In this document: positions 5,955-6,175 of the stretch, one piece after another
Position numbering within the stretch: the first letter of the stretch is position 1
How the letters are laid out: each line of letters starts with the position of its first letter
Origin: Puniceicoccales bacterium
GTDB lineage: Bacteria; Verrucomicrobiota; Verrucomicrobiia; Opitutales; Oceanipulchritudinaceae
Assembly: GCA_030595525.1 (NCBI GenBank)
Contig: JAUVDD010000103.1
Location: forward strand, 1 to 6,175
DNA: 6,175 bases
Direction: 5' to 3'
The notes under the pieces: generated by a model
The model's input: only the letters and a program-made list of their open reading frames with translations
The model's database searches: none
Told to the model about the DNA's origin: nothing
Made by a program: the position numbers and the translations under genes

Positions 5955-6175
5955 TTCAAAGACTACCTGACTGACTTGAGGATCAATGAAGAATTTGAAT
6001 CCGCCATTCGTAGTGTCTGCGAGCCGATTTTTGACAAGCCATTAAAAGATATTTCATTTGGCTTATTATTACTACGCCTATTTCAGACAGCCCGGCGCTT
6101 TGATATGGAAGTACAGCCTCAGCTAGTGCTGTTACAAAAGACCTTGCTGAATATCGAAGGCCTAGGTCGTCAGCT
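5955..6175 (+). CDS. ubiB: UbiB internal fragment (ubiquinone biosynthesis kinase-like), both ends missing
   Basis: The frame is open from just after TAA at 5952-5954 to the window edge, without a believable start codon. From about base 5976 the translation closely follows the middle of gammaproteobacterial Ubi[18 protein letters not shown], then DISFG, then [21 protein letters not shown], then GLGRQL. By recall of the E. coli protein (about 546 residues), this corresponds to roughly residues 355-420, so the ATP-binding and catalytic part upstream is absent. UbiB is an ADCK/ABC1-type kinase-like protein needed for ubiquinone synthesis and is usually membrane-anchored. The first residues (FKDYLT) do not match UbiB, putting the join near 5967-5976. 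Nine of the 13 complete leucine codons from base 5976 on are TTA or CTA, against 6 of 28 in the gene before it. It is a 5'-truncated remnant at a rearrangement or a contig-assembly join; I cannot tell which. Identity as UbiB is strong. Confidence 0.88.

Noticed and set aside
5966..5975. CTGACTGAC direct repeat at the junction before the UbiB fragment, considered as a target-site duplication
   Set aside because: It is a tandem of only 4 bases with no mobile element or inverted repeat beside it, so it cannot be told from chance.
1..6175. CRISPR arrays, tRNA genes, insertion sequences, defence or phage genes
   Set aside because: I saw no spaced direct repeats, tRNA-like cloverleaf, transposase motifs or terminal inverted repeats. 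Almost all of the window is accounted for by sugar-metabolism genes and the UbiB fragment.

Overview
The window (6,175 bases, moderate GC) looks like part of a carbohydrate-use locus from a Gram-negative, polysaccharide-degrading bacterium. It is most likely from the PVC group (Planctomycetota, Verrucomicrobiota, Lentisphaerota/Kiritimatiellota) or, less likely, Bacteroidota. The basis is the gene mix: a Gfo/Idh/MocA-type oxidoreductase, a sodium:solute symporter, a DUF1080 lipoprotein, a Tat-exported TIM-barrel 'sugar isomerase' and a large exported glycosidase-like protein. Most starts lack a Shine-Dalgarno sequence, which is common in these groups. No rRNA or other taxonomic marker is present, so this is an inference.

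Layout. Bases 1-243 hold the C-terminal 80 codons of a Gfo/Idh/MocA-like oxidoreductase. After 19 bases comes a complete 570-residue sodium:solute symporter (263-1975, +) with a good ribosome binding site. Facing it, only 4 bases away, is a 705-residue exported protein on the minus strand (1980-4097) that resembles poorly characterised glycoside-hydrolase-like TIM-barrel proteins with C-terminal beta domains. A 119-base divergent intergenic region follows (4098-4216). It leads rightward to a DUF1080 (3-keto-glycoside hydrolase/lyase family) lipoprotein (4217-4990), joined by a one-base TAATG overlap to a Tat-signal xylose-isomerase-like TIM-barrel protein (4990-5949).

How they fit. Oxidoreductase, DUF1080 protein and TIM-barrel isomerase/epimerase form a recognisable set for oxidative glycoside breakdown: oxidation at C3, cleavage of the 3-keto-glycoside, then rearrangement or hydration of the product. 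The symporter would import the sugar and the 705-residue protein may act on a glycan outside the cell. The substrate cannot be read from the sequence.

Oddity. From about base 5970 to the end the sequence changes abruptly. It encodes, in one frame and with no start codon, an internal segment of UbiB, the ubiquinone-biosynthesis kinase-like protein, closely resembling the gammaproteobacterial form. It has a different leucine-codon preference and lies about 20 bases after the isomerase stop. This is either a chimeric contig join or a real insertion of foreign DNA carrying a 5'-truncated ubiB, and it is the observation most in need of checking.
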